The position numbers were made by a program, and so were the translations under genes. The notes beneath the pieces are model-generated. The model worked only from the letters and a program-made list of their open reading frames with translations. It was not told the origin of the DNA and searched no databases. A stretch of 64,000 nucleotides of DNA from Deltaproteobacteria bacterium (GTDB lineage Bacteria > Myxococcota_A > UBA9160 > UBA4427): contig JAJDAO010000009.1 of NCBI GenBank assembly GCA_029261835.1, positions 62,001 through 126,000 on the forward strand. The letters run 5' to 3'. This document shows positions 35,707 through 45,500 of this stretch, one piece after another (the first letter of the stretch is position 1; each line of letters starts with the position of its first letter).

Positions 35707-37788
35707 TCAGCGATTCTCGGCGCTTGCGGCTTGCGGGAGCGAGGGGCCGAAGATCGGGCTCGACCAGGCCGCGCCGCCATCCTCTTGAACGACGCGTACG
35801 TAATGAAACTCGCCGGGTGCCAGGCGTGGTATGACACGGCCGTGTGACAAGGCCAGGCGCCCCTCGCCGGGCAGCGTCGCCGTACGTCCGCTGCGAATCA
35901 GGTCGATGCGATCGAGTGGCGCGGTGGCCACCACCTCGATGCTGAGCTGCTGACCATCGGCAGCAGCCTCGCCGCCGTTCGTCAAGATCGAGCCCATCGG
36001 TTGCCCGTCGATCGTCACGCTGAGGAAGATGCGGGGGCCGCTGGTGGCGTAGACGTGCCGGGCCCGCATGGCCGCGAGCACACCGGCGCGCGTGAGAGTC
36101 TCGCTCTGGATGGCCGCCAGACCGCCCTGGCCCCCCGCTAGCGAGAGCTGCGCCAGACCGGGGTGCCCGTCGTGGCTGTCTCCGCTTCCGATGAAGCCCA
36201 GACGGTACCCCTGCCCGAGCACGTCGCGCACGAAATTGCCCGGCACCGGGCTGTAGATGCGTCCGGGGGAATCCGGCGCTTCGCTGCTGCCGTGCACCGA
36301 GACGATCTCGGTCACGGGCTCGAGCTCCGGGTGCGGCGGGAATTGCCAGTTGGTCGCGACCGGACCCCCGGCCGAGTGGTGCGCGAAGGTGAGTGCGGGG
36401 CGGCCCTCCAAGGCCTGCCAGAGCTGGCTCGGCGTCTCGTAGCGCGCGTCCATGCTGCTCAGCACCTCGCCCTCATCGCTGAAGTAGAGCACATGGCGAT
36501 GCCCGTGCAGCCAGCTCGTCCATTCGTAGCCGAGCAGGCTGACGAAGCGGCCCGGCTCGTGATGCTGCAGCACCGCCCGCTTGATTCTCTGCCACAGGGT
36601 GGGCGTCGCGTCGAGGAAACGCATGCCCCAGTGGTCGTGATCGGTGAGTGCGCTGACGTCGAGGCCCGCCACGTTTCGTGCATAGTCGAAGTACTGCTCT
36701 GGGGTTCCCGTGCCGTCCGAGAGCTGGGAGTGGCCGTGCAGATCGCCCCACAGCAAGCGCGGCAGCTCCTCTCGCACCACGAGCGGATTCGATTCGCCCA
36801 TCAGCCCTTCGAGCATGCCGCGCCCGTATGCCCGCAGGCGGTAGACGCCGGCCGCCTGCACCTCGAACTCGATCGTCCGGTGTCCGCGGTGCTCCGGCTC
36901 CAGACTGACCCGCTCGGGCAGCGCCAGACCCGCCGGCGGGTCGACGAAGACGATCTCTCCCCGTTCGGGCGTGCTGGCATTCCCGACGTGGTCGAGCGCG
37001 GCCAACGTGAGGCGCACCTTCTCGCCCGGTCGCGCGGTGGAGGGCAGCGTGAGTTGGAGGCGGCTCGCCGGGGCGGCGAAGACTTCCAGCGATGGGGACT
37101 GCGCGATCAGCGCGCGCATGCCGTCGCCGTCCCCGTCGACAGCGATGAAGATGCGTGCCTCGGCCTCGGCGTAGCTATCGATCCGGGCGCCCGCCTCGCC
37201 CGCACCGTAGACGAATCGGATCTGCTCGCCCTCGTCCAGGGCGCGTCCGGCAATGCTGACGACGAGTAGCTGAAAAGACGAGCCGTCGACTTCGAGTGCC
37301 ACGCCCTCGGCCGTCGTCGACACCTCGGTGTAGCCCGACGCGTCGCGATAGAGGGTCTGGGAGGGGTCCCAGCCCCAGAAGGGCGAGATCTGCAGGAAGA
37401 CCGCGCCTCCCTCGGCCACGCCCAGCGGACCGGCCTGGTAGACGACTTCGAAGCGCTGGCGGCTGCCGACGCGGTAGGCCAGCCCGTCCTTCGGTACGCC
37501 CTCGAGCCAGGCTCGACCGCCGCCGTCCGCCGCATGGCGTTCCCTTTCCAAGTCGGCCCTCAACATCTCGTGTGTGTCGAGCTTGGCATCGGGCGACAGG
37601 GACAGCCGTTCGGCAGCAGGTGACGCCTCTTGGGTGCGCGGCGCGGATACGGCCTCGCTCTGCGAGCCGCGTTCCGGCCCGCAGCCGATGGGCAGGGCGC
37701 ACAGCAGCAGCGAGAGAACCCGCGCCGTGCGGCGGCAACCGGGCCTCCAGCCGCACCGTTCCCCGCTGGCTCGAAGCGTGAGTTTCAT
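35707..37788 (-). CDS. CehA/McbA-type PHP-domain lipoprotein (DUF3604-like)
   Basis: A 693-aa exported protein. The N-terminus ends in a probable lipoprotein site, ALPIGCGPE. Residues about 60-335 are beta-rich domains, including an EF-like DGDGDG stretch. The C-terminal half is a PHP-type metallohydrolase: GDLHGHSQLSDG (about residue 345) gives the HxH and Asp ligands, followed by ALTDHDHWG, HHEPGRF, FAHHSAGG and GSGDSHDGHPG. DUF3604/CehA proteins of this type are secreted phosphoesterase-like hydrolases of unknown natural substrate. It is divergent from the first rhomboid gene. A calcium-binding role for the DGDGDG loop is inference. Confidence 0.82.
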   Translation of the reverse strand: MKLTLRASGERCGWRPGCRRTARVLSLLLCALPIGCGPERGSQSEAVSAPRTQEASPAAERLSLSPDAKLDTHEMLRADLERERHAADGGGRAWLEGVPKDGLAYRVGSRQRFEVVYQAGPLGVAEGGAVFLQISPFWGWDPSQTLYRDASGYTEVSTTAEGVALEVDGSSFQLLVVSIAGRALDEGEQIRFVYGAGEAGARIDSYAEAEARIFIAVDGDGDGMRALIAQSPSLEVFAAPASRLQLTLPSTARPGEKVRLTLAALDHVGNASTPERGEIVFVDPPAGLALPERVSLEPEHRGHRTIEFEVQAAGVYRLRAYGRGMLEGLMGESNPLVVREELPRLLWGDLHGHSQLSDGTGTPEQYFDYARNVAGLDVSALTDHDHWGMRFLDATPTLWQRIKRAVLQHHEPGRFVSLLGYEWTSWLHGHRHVLYFSDEGEVLSSMDARYETPSQLWQALEGRPALTFAHHSAGGPVATNWQFPPHPELEPVTEIVSVHGSSEAPDSPGRIYSPVPGNFVRDVLGQGYRLGFIGSGDSHDGHPGLAQLSLAGGQGGLAAIQSETLTRAGVLAAMRARHVYATSGPRIFLSVTIDGQPMGSILTNGGEAAADGQQLSIEVVATAPLDRIDLIRSGRTATLPGEGRLALSHGRVIPRLAPGEFHYVRVVQEDGGAAWSSPIFGPSLPQAASAENR

Positions 37789-37859
37789 TGCGCTGGCCTC
37801 GGCTTAGCACACTCCCCGGCGCCTGTGGATCGCCCATCCCCGGCGGGGCCGAACTCGGG

Positions 37860-37882
37860 CCGGCTGGCCGAGCCGGGTTTTT
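37860..37882 (+). terminator. Hairpin plus T5 in the leader of the rhomboid gene
   Basis: CCGGCT (37860-37865) pairs with AGCCGG (37871-37876) around a GGCCG loop and is followed by G and five T. It has the form of a weak intrinsic terminator on the plus strand. No plus-strand gene ends just before it, and the rhomboid gene starts 130 nt later, so it may be an attenuator-like leader structure or chance. Confidence 0.3.
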
Positions 37883-38013
37883 GCTTCAGCGGGAGGCCGT
37901 TCTTTCCGCTCATAGGTAGCGGTCTTGGCGAGTCAGTCGCGCACGCGGGAGGCGTGCGGGCTTGAGCCCCGGGGCGGGGCGACGGGCGAACTACGGATGA
38001 TGGAAGAGCCGCA

Positions 38014-40338
38014 GTGAGCAGCAAGTTCGGTCTCGTGGGCGGGCAGCCGCTGGTCACCTACGCCATGGCGGCGGTGATGTGCGCGGTATTCGGCCTGCTT
38101 CAGATCGCCGGTGGTGAGAGTCACAGCCCGGCGGCGGAGGCACTCAGCAAAGCGCGGACCTTCTACGAGCAGAATCCCCAGGTCAAGCTCAGCCCCCGAA
38201 ACCGGCGTCTGCTGGGCGAGGACTTCGTGGATGTGATCGCGTCGTCCCATGCCAGCGAGACCGAGAAGGATGCCGGGCCGGTGTTCTCGCCGCGCATGCA
38301 GCGACGGACCCAGGAGCGCTTCGAGTCCATCGCGAAGCTGGCCTTCGGCGAGCGCATGTCCGAGTTTCCGGCCTGGAGATACGGCATTGTCGCCCGTGCC
38401 GGCGAGCCGCAGAAGTACCTCAGCCACGCCTTCGTTCACGAAAGCCTGCTGGCCCTCGCCGTGTCTCTAATCTTCCTCCTCGTAGCCGGGATCGGCCTCG
38501 AGACCGCGTGGGGCTCCGCGCTCTTCGCGGGCTTCTGCCTGCTCGGCACTGTCTTGCCGGCCGTCGCGTTCAGCCAGCTCGGTGGCGTCGGCGGCATCCC
38601 CTTCAGCGGCGGCAGCGGGCTGGTTGCGGCCCTGCTGGGCGCCTACCTGATCCGCGGCCTGGGCGGCGGCTTCGCACTATCGGGTTGGGTCGTGCTGCCG
38701 GTCTGGGCCTTCGTGGAATACTTCTTCGTGCGGGGGATCTGGCTGGAGAATGTCGACGCCGCGCCGCTGGCGAGCCACGGCGTTGCGTTGGCGCTGGGCG
38801 CCGGCCTGGCCGCCGCCGGACGGCTCCTCGACGTCGAGAAGAAGCTCGTCGATTGGGCCAGCCCCGAGGTCGAATCGGCTCACGATCCCGCACTGGAGCA
38901 GGCGGAGCGCGCGTTCGAGCAGGGGCGCCCCCACGAGGCGTTCGAGCTGTTGCGGAGCGCTCACTTGGCGTCGCCCGACGATCGCGAGGTGGCGTTGGCC
39001 CTCTGGGGCGCGGCAAGTGAGGCGGGTCGCGGTGAGGAGGCGGTTGGCGCCATCCTGCCCATTCTGCGCGATGAGCTGCGCAGCGGAGCTGCCGAGCAGG
39101 CGATCGGGCACTGGCGAGAACTCTCGATCGCGACGAGCACACTCGAGCTCGAGGCGACGCTGCTGGTTCGCATGGGCGAGACGCTGCTCGGCGAGGGGCA
39201 CGCAGATGAAGCGCGGGATCCCCTCGGCCGCGCCGTGGAGCACCCGCGCGGCCTCAGCCCAGCGCTCGCCCAGCGCGTGGTGCGCGTCGCGCGCGACTTC
39301 GATTTCGGCTTGACGCAGCGCGCTGCCTCGATCGCGCTGCAGGACGACCATCTCAGCCCGGATCTGCGCGATGAGCTGCAGGCACTGGCCGCTGCCGTGC
39401 TCGCGCCCGCATCGTCACCGCAGCCCGCCAGCGACGCCGAGCAGTCATCCCGGGTCGAGGAAGTGGAGGCGCAGTCGCCGAAGAGACGTCAGGCGACGAC
39501 CCAGGAGGCGACGAACTACCCGCTGGAGTCGGACATCGACATTCACAACACGGCCGAGCTCACGGATCCGGAAGAGTTCGAGCGGCTCACTATGGGTGAG
39601 GCGCCGGACGGTCGGCTGGTGAATCCCGATCCGGAAGACATCGACCCGGCCGCGCTCTCGATCGAAAGCCTCGAGTGGGAGCTGGGCGGCGGGGGCGATG
39701 TTGCGGACGCGCTCGGGTTGCCCGGGAGTGATGGCTCGCAGCAGCCGGAGATTGACGACACTTGCCTGGAGGAGGTGGCGCTGCCGGCGGATGCGTTCTC
39801 CCCGGAGTCCGATTCTGTCTCCGAGGCGTGCAGCCCATCGGCCGCGACGTCTCCAACGACGGACACCCACGAGCGAGACGCGGCCTCCCTGGCGGCGGAT
39901 CTTGATATCGGCGGTGGCCTGCGCCCACTCAAGCTGGTAGAAGGCGTGCCGACCGCGCTCGGCGAAGAGGGCGTCGCGCTCGAGATCGACGGGCACGGCG
40001 CGAGCAAGCTTCCCTTCGACCGCATCGACGCGGTCGCGGTGGTCGCGGTCTCGGGTCTCTCCGCCAAGCCCGTGCTGGTGATCGACTTCGTGCTCAACTG
40101 GGCGTCGTCCTCGTCGGAGCCGCTCAAGGTGATTCGACTGCGGGGCAACCGTTTCGATCCGCTGCGTATAGTCGCCGATGCTGCGGGCGCGCTCGAGGCC
40201 CTCGAGCGCTTCGTAGCCGCAGTGCTCGCGGGCAGCGGCGCCATCCCGCTGCCCGACGCCGACGCCGTGGCGGGTCAGCCGTTCGCCAGCCATGCCGACC
40301 TCGAGAGCTACCAGCGCCGCGTCTTGATGGCCGAGTGA
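38014..40338 (+). CDS. Rhomboid intramembrane protease with long helical/acidic C-terminus
   Basis: A 774-aa protein. The N-terminal 280 residues are a rhomboid-type six-helix core: a long periplasmic segment, then YLSHAFVHESLLALAVSL (helix 2 region), the serine motif FSGGSGLVAALLGAY with Ser201, and SHGVALALGAG with His255 in the last helix. Both dyad residues are present, but the usual helix-2 Asn is replaced. Residues about 290-470 are TPR-like helices, 480-640 are acidic and low-complexity, and the last 130 form an alpha/beta unit. Rhomboids cut membrane segments of other proteins. GTG start with GGAAGAG upstream. It is transcribed alone. The substrate may be one of the surface proteins nearby (inference). 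Confidence 0.78.
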   Translation: MSSKFGLVGGQPLVTYAMAAVMCAVFGLLQIAGGESHSPAAEALSKARTFYEQNPQVKLSPRNRRLLGEDFVDVIASSHASETEKDAGPVFSPRMQRRTQERFESIAKLAFGERMSEFPAWRYGIVARAGEPQKYLSHAFVHESLLALAVSLIFLLVAGIGLETAWGSALFAGFCLLGTVLPAVAFSQLGGVGGIPFSGGSGLVAALLGAYLIRGLGGGFALSGWVVLPVWAFVEYFFVRGIWLENVDAAPLASHGVALALGAGLAAAGRLLDVEKKLVDWASPEVESAHDPALEQAERAFEQGRPHEAFELLRSAHLASPDDREVALALWGAASEAGRGEEAVGAILPILRDELRSGAAEQAIGHWRELSIATSTLELEATLLVRMGETLLGEGHADEARDPLGRAVEHPRGLSPALAQRVVRVARDFDFGLTQRAASIALQDDHLSPDLRDELQALAAAVLAPASSPQPASDAEQSSRVEEVEAQSPKRRQATTQEATNYPLESDIDIHNTAELTDPEEFERLTMGEAPDGRLVNPDPEDIDPAALSIESLEWELGGGGDVADALGLPGSDGSQQPEIDDTCLEEVALPADAFSPESDSVSEACSPSAATSPTTDTHERDAASLAADLDIGGGLRPLKLVEGVPTALGEEGVALEIDGHGASKLPFDRIDAVAVVAVSGLSAKPVLVIDFVLNWASSSSEPLKVIRLRGNRFDPLRIVADAAGALEALERFVAAVLAGSGAIPLPDADAVAGQPFASHADLESYQRRVLMAE

Positions 40339-40434
40339 GCCGCGCCGGCACTTGCCGCCGAATTCGCAGACGGCGCAGCGCATCGCTCCCGCGCGGTGTC
40401 GAGAGTCGCTGTGGGCAGCAGGTCTGCCCAGGTC

Positions 40435-42093
40435 TCACTCGAGTCGCCAGACCACGATTCGCTCGTCCGCTTGAATCGGCTCACCCAGCTCCGCGACAAG
40501 GCTCTGCATGAGCCCAGCGGGTGGCCGCTCCCACGAGCCGCCGAAGCTGCTGTGGCGCTCCATATACACCGCCAGATCAGCCCGCTCGACCGTGGCCAGA
40601 GCGCGATTGTAGACGTAGTCCCAGTAGCGCAGCGCCTCGCTCACGACATCCAGATGCACGATCAAGTAGTCGGCGTTCGCCCGAGCGCGCCAATCGCGGC
40701 CGCGCAGTGAGACGTATGGTCCGTCGAGCAATCGCGGGAACTCCCCCGGAAACGGGGCGAGCAGTGTCTCGATGCCGTGCAGCAGGAAGTAGTTGCGGTA
40801 GAGGTGGCGAGTTCTCGTGGCGAGTGCCGGCGCTTCGATGATGCGGAGCGCTGCCCGCTCGCGAGCGGGACGCGCGGCCAGTTCGCGATAGAACGAAGGG
40901 GCATCGGGCCAGAGAGCATCGAAGGCGGGCAGGGCGAGGATGTCGAGATAGGTGTTGGCGTAGGGCCCGGCCGGCATTCGCCTCGGGCCGTTCGGTCCGG
41001 CCAGAAAGAGGACTGCGCAGACGCCGGCAGCCGCCAGCAGTGTGATGGCCGTGCCGAGCGGACGATCGCCAACGAGCCGCCGCGTGCCCCGCACCAGCCC
41101 TTCGCCGAGCAACATGGCAACCGGTGGGATACAGGGCATCACATAACGCGCGTAGGCGTAGGCGTCACCGTAGGGATCGACCAGGGCGATGGTGAGCCCC
41201 GGTCCGGCGCTGCCGAGCACCAGCGGCAGAGCGTGCCAGCGCCTTTGGCGCAGGTGAGCGACCGCGGCGATGACGGCGGCTGTCAGCAGCAGGTAGGCCG
41301 CCCAGCGTCCGCCGGCAAGCAGCGTCGCGACGTCCCAGAAGCCGAAGTCCCCGTAGTAGGCCGCCCCGGTCTTGGCCTCCAGGAATTCGCGCAGCGAGGA
41401 CCACGCCGGCAGGTGCAGGAGGAGGCACAGCAGTCCGCCCAGCACCAGAGCGATCGTCAGCCGGATCGCCTGTTTGCGCCTGCCCGCCTCGCTGAGCATC
41501 GCCAGAATCGTGCCAGCGAACACCGGAAGCACGAAGCCCAACGACACGGGGTGCACGTAGGGCAGCAGGGCGGTCAGCAGCACGAGCGCCGCCAGCGGTG
41601 GGCGGGTCTGCGCGGGCTGCGCCAGGGTGCGCTGCAGGCAGCCGAGAAGGAGCAGGCACAGCAGCGCCACCAACGCGTAGCTGCGGGCGAAGTGGGAATA
41701 GAAGATGAGCAGCGGATTCGCGGCGACCAGCAGCCCGGCCACGATGGCGGCGCGCGTGCCCACGACGCGGCGCGCCACCGGATAGGTGAGGCACAGCAGC
41801 GCCAATCCGGCCAGCCAGGCCGGGGCGCGCATGCTCCAGTGACCCGTGCCGAAGAGCTCGCTCAGCGTCAGCTGCATCAGCGGCAGCGCCATGCCGGAGC
41901 CGGTGTCGCTGAAGGTCGAGAGCACGCGCGGCAAGCCCCCGTTGATGTCTCCCAGCGCGTGTAGCTCGTCGCCAAAGAAGAAGGCCGGGCCGACCTCGCG
42001 CAGCCGCCACCAGGCGCCCGCCAGCAGCGCCGCAGCCAGCAGTGCGAACTCGACCGGTGTGGCGGGGCGCAGTCGCTCCTGGCACTCGCTCAC
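40435..42093 (-). CDS. GT39/ArnT-like membrane glycosyltransferase
   Basis: A 552-aa polytopic protein with about eleven helices. FFFGDELHAL (Asp42-Glu43) near the first loop is the catalytic acidic pair of the PMT/ArnT (GT-C) group, and YSHFARSYALVALLCLL is the second conserved block. ANPLLIFYSH and FVLPVFAG helices follow. The C-terminal soluble domain includes YVSLRGRDWRARANADYLIV. Such enzymes move a sugar from a polyprenyl-phosphate donor to a protein, lipid A or wall polymer outside the membrane. The GTG start overlaps the stop of a 24-codon upstream ORF by 4 nt. The acceptor is unknown; the RHS surface protein encoded next door is one candidate. Confidence 0.85.
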   Translation of the reverse strand: MSECQERLRPATPVEFALLAAALLAGAWWRLREVGPAFFFGDELHALGDINGGLPRVLSTFSDTGSGMALPLMQLTLSELFGTGHWSMRAPAWLAGLALLCLTYPVARRVVGTRAAIVAGLLVAANPLLIFYSHFARSYALVALLCLLLLGCLQRTLAQPAQTRPPLAALVLLTALLPYVHPVSLGFVLPVFAGTILAMLSEAGRRKQAIRLTIALVLGGLLCLLLHLPAWSSLREFLEAKTGAAYYGDFGFWDVATLLAGGRWAAYLLLTAAVIAAVAHLRQRRWHALPLVLGSAGPGLTIALVDPYGDAYAYARYVMPCIPPVAMLLGEGLVRGTRRLVGDRPLGTAITLLAAAGVCAVLFLAGPNGPRRMPAGPYANTYLDILALPAFDALWPDAPSFYRELAARPARERAALRIIEAPALATRTRHLYRNYFLLHGIETLLAPFPGEFPRLLDGPYVSLRGRDWRARANADYLIVHLDVVSEALRYWDYVYNRALATVERADLAVYMERHSSFGGSWERPPAGLMQSLVAELGEPIQADERIVVWRLE

Positions 42094-42164
42094 TTCGCCC
42101 GCTCCCTGCGCGGCCCGTCGAGCGGCGGTGCGCGTCGCTCATCGGGCTCGTCGTATGTCTTCAT
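42090..42164 (-). CDS. Possible 24-aa leader ORF before the GT39 gene
   Basis: An ATG at 42164 with AGAGGAAG six bases upstream opens a 24-codon frame (MKTYDEPDERRAPPLDG, then PRRERAK). Its TGA overlaps the GTG start of the glycosyltransferase gene (GTGA), the same coupling seen in the men operon. The peptide is highly charged with no membrane segment. It may be a translated leader that loads ribosomes on the downstream start rather than a functional protein. The A-rich leader upstream of it is also distinctive. Confidence 0.4.
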   Translation of the reverse strand: MKTYDEPDERRAPPLDGPRRERAK

Positions 42165-42543
42165 GCTTCCTCTGATTGTTCTTTCTCGTCTCTTGTCTCT
42201 CGTCCTTTGTCGATTGTTGCTGTCTGTCGCCTGCGGGTCTTGCTCCGGGAGGCCCGACCCAGGATGCGGTGCATTGGCCGAGACGTCCAGGCACCCGTCG
42301 AGCTGACGGATCGCCTGCCGTGCACGAATGAGCTGGGGCTCGGTCGTGCTGCCGGCCGGGCGGCGCAAGGCACGCGCCGCGTGGAATGCGCCCCGCCGTG
42401 TGGTAACACGCGCCCACTCCGGGCCCTCAGCCGCGGGACATCGGGGAACAGGCCTTGCACTCAGCGATCGCCATCTCGCCGCGAACAACCGGCTGCACGG
42501 CGAGCGTCAGCGCAAGAGCAGAGCCGGTGAAGGAGGGATCGAC
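42165..42543. other. 379-bp divergent region between GT39 and RHS genes
   Basis: The left 75 bases are much less GC-rich than the window and strongly strand-skewed: pyrimidines on plus, A/G-rich on minus (CGACAAAGGACGAGAGACAA in the minus-strand leader). This probably holds the minus-strand promoter and leader. The right part is ordinary high-GC sequence ending in the strong ribosome-binding site of the RHS gene (GGAGGG). No ORF is convincing on the plus strand. Confidence 0.4.
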
Positions 42544-45500
42544 ATGGCGTGGACTCGACGATTCATGGCACGTGCTCTGGGGCGGGGCGTCTGCTTCGCC
42601 CAAGTGCTCCTTCTGCTCGTGAGCACGAGCTGCCTGCAGCCCGGCGCGGCGCCCGCGGCCCCCGGCCTGCCCGAGTATCAAGAGGGGTTGGCACTGTCGG
42701 TTCCGGGCGGGCGCGTCAATCTGGCCGGTGGCAACCTGATGATCTCCAGAGTCGATCTGTCCATCGACACGCACCTCGGCACGCGCGAGATCGGCGCAAC
42801 CTACAACTCGGCGTCGGGCGAATGGCTATGGAGCTTCGAGCTGTACTACGACGGGCGGAGGTTCGTCGACGACACCGGCGCCTCGCGCCAGATCGGCTGG
42901 ATGCCCCCCGGTTCGGCGATTCCCGGCTCCCATTGGGTGAAGCTCGACGGCCGGCGCGTCGCCACACGCGGCGGGCTCGTGCACACATTCGACCAAGAGA
43001 CAGGGCGGCTGATCGCGCTGCACTGGATCGGCCAGGAACGTCCGTCACTGACCTATGTTGGCGCGGACGTGTTCGGAGTTGAACGAACGGTGAGCGTGCT
43101 GCAATGCCGTGGCACCGATCCGTGTCGCGGCGTCTACTCGATCGAATATGATGAACACGGATGTGTTGAAAGGATCGAAGATCGCGCCGGACGTGTGGCA
43201 TTGTTCGAGCAGGATGCGAGCTGCAAGCTGCTCTCGGCGAGGGATGGTCTGGATGTGGCCAGGGGCTGGTCGGGGTTCCGCTATCAGTACAGCCAGTACG
43301 GCGGCGGCTCATTGACTGCCATCACCAACTCCGAGGATGAGCGAGTCGAGTACGACTATCTCGACGGGAGGCTCTCGCGCGTGACGGCGATCGGTGAGCA
43401 GTACCCCATCTACCGCTTCGCCTACAGTGTCAACCGCGAGGCGCAGCTCTACTCGACATTGGTCGACGATCCTCGTGGCGGTCGCAGCGTCTATCGCTAT
43501 GACGCTCTGATGCGATTGCGAGAGGTCGTCGATGCGGTCGGTGATGTGACGACCACTCGTTGGCTGGGCGTACGGCCCAGCAGCACAACCGACGCCGCCG
43601 GCGTGACGACGTCGTGGCAGTACGTCGCTGACGATCTGAGTCGCGCCACGCTGCCCTCGGGAAACGTCATTGCCTACGAGTACGCCGGGGACGCGCAGAA
43701 TCGCGACGACCCGTGGCGGCGCCCGATTCGCCGCATCTCGGACTTGCTCGGTGTGGTGGAGGAGCGCAGCTACGATGCCCACGGGCGCTTGCTGACCCGC
43801 ACGGACGGGGCCGGCGAAACGACGGGCTTCCAATACGACGAGGAGGGCAGCCTGCTCGCAGTCGTCTCGCCCGACGGTCTGGCGACCTTCTTCACGGATT
43901 ACGGCGATGACGGACACATGCGCGGGGTGACGCGCGGCAGCGTCTACGACCGACGCACTTACGACGCCGTCGGCAATCTCTTGACGGGTGGCAACCTGAG
44001 CCAGGCGACGAGTCCCGGTCGCCCGGGCATCGTACGGCGAGTCTTCGACGAGGATCGCAATCTCGCCGCGCTCGATCTCGCCGGCAGCAGCCCGGCTGCT
44101 CCGCACGAGCCTGTGGTTGCCACGCTGACGATCGAGAGCCGCAGCGACGGCAAGCGGAAGCGGGTCACTCGTCCCCACGGTGGCGACACGGAGCTGACGT
44201 ACGACGCTCTGGGCAGGCCGGTCGAGCTCAGAGAGCGCGTTGACGGCGTCTGGTCGATCAGCACCTTCAGCTACGACGCCGCGGGGCAGCTGGTGGCGAG
44301 TCAGAGTCCCAATGGCATGCGCAGCGAAGTGGACCGCGACGTTGCGGGTCGTGAGAGCGAGATCCGGCTGCTGCGCGACGGTGTCCTCGAGAAGAAGCTC
44401 CAGGTGCACTACGGCGCGGGGCGGATCCTCTCACGCTTCGATTCGAGCTATGGCGCGCCCGAGTTGTTCGAATACGATGCGGCCGGACGCATCGTCTCGT
44501 TGCGGTTTCCGGCGGGCGAGGTGCTCGAGCTGGGCTACGACCTGCGCTCGCGGGAGATCTTGCGTCGCTTTCGCGCGGGCGAAGGCGGGCCGCTGCTCCG
44601 CACGCTGGCTTTCGGCTACGACGGCGCCGATCGCCAGATCCGGCTGCTCGACGAGGGTGAGGTCATCCTCGAGCGGACTCTCGTGGCGGATCGACCGGTC
44701 GCAATCCGCTACGGCAATGGTCTGGAGCGGCACTTCCAGTACGGCGTAGACAGCGGGCTCTTGCTGAGGAGCAGCACGACCGATGCGCTCGGGCAGTCGC
44801 TCGAGGACACGACCCTCGACTGGCGCGAGTGCGCTCCGGACATGCTCTGTCTCATCGCGGACAGCTCGGTTCGCAACATCGGGGAAGGCTCCGGCGCGGG
44901 CATGGGCGTGACGAGCGAGAGCTACGTCCTGGCGCCGCCCGTGCAGGCTCTGGCCCAGGAGGGCGGCCCCGGCATGCGGCTGCTGGCCTGGGTGCCGCTG
45001 GCGGCGCCCGGCGCGGCGTTGGCGTCCAACCGCCGCTACGCGTACGACGAACTCGGTAACTGGCTCGGCATCGGCGTTGGCTCAGCCCTGATCGAGAGCT
45101 TCGAATACAACCCCGAGCGCAACCGCCTGCTCAGCTCGCATCGACAGGAACACCACGCATACGCCTACGACGCAGCCGGCTATCTGGTGAGTCGAGACGG
45201 CGTGACGATCGCCTGGGATGCCGGTGGCCGCATCGCCTCGATCGGAGACGACATCGAGCTCGAGTGGGACGTGCTCGGTCGCCCGATCCGCAGCCTGATG
45301 GCGGGCCTCGAATCGCGCAGCCTGTTTGGGGGGCTCGTGCAGGCTAACGCCGAGGGTCAACCCACTGCCATCGATCTCGGTGAGGTCGAGATCCTGCTGG
45401 GCAGCGACGAGCGCGTCTACCGCCATCTCGACTTTCGCAAGAACGTGAGCTTCATGACGGGGCAGGGTGGTGAGGTGCTGGTCCACCACAGCTATTCGCC

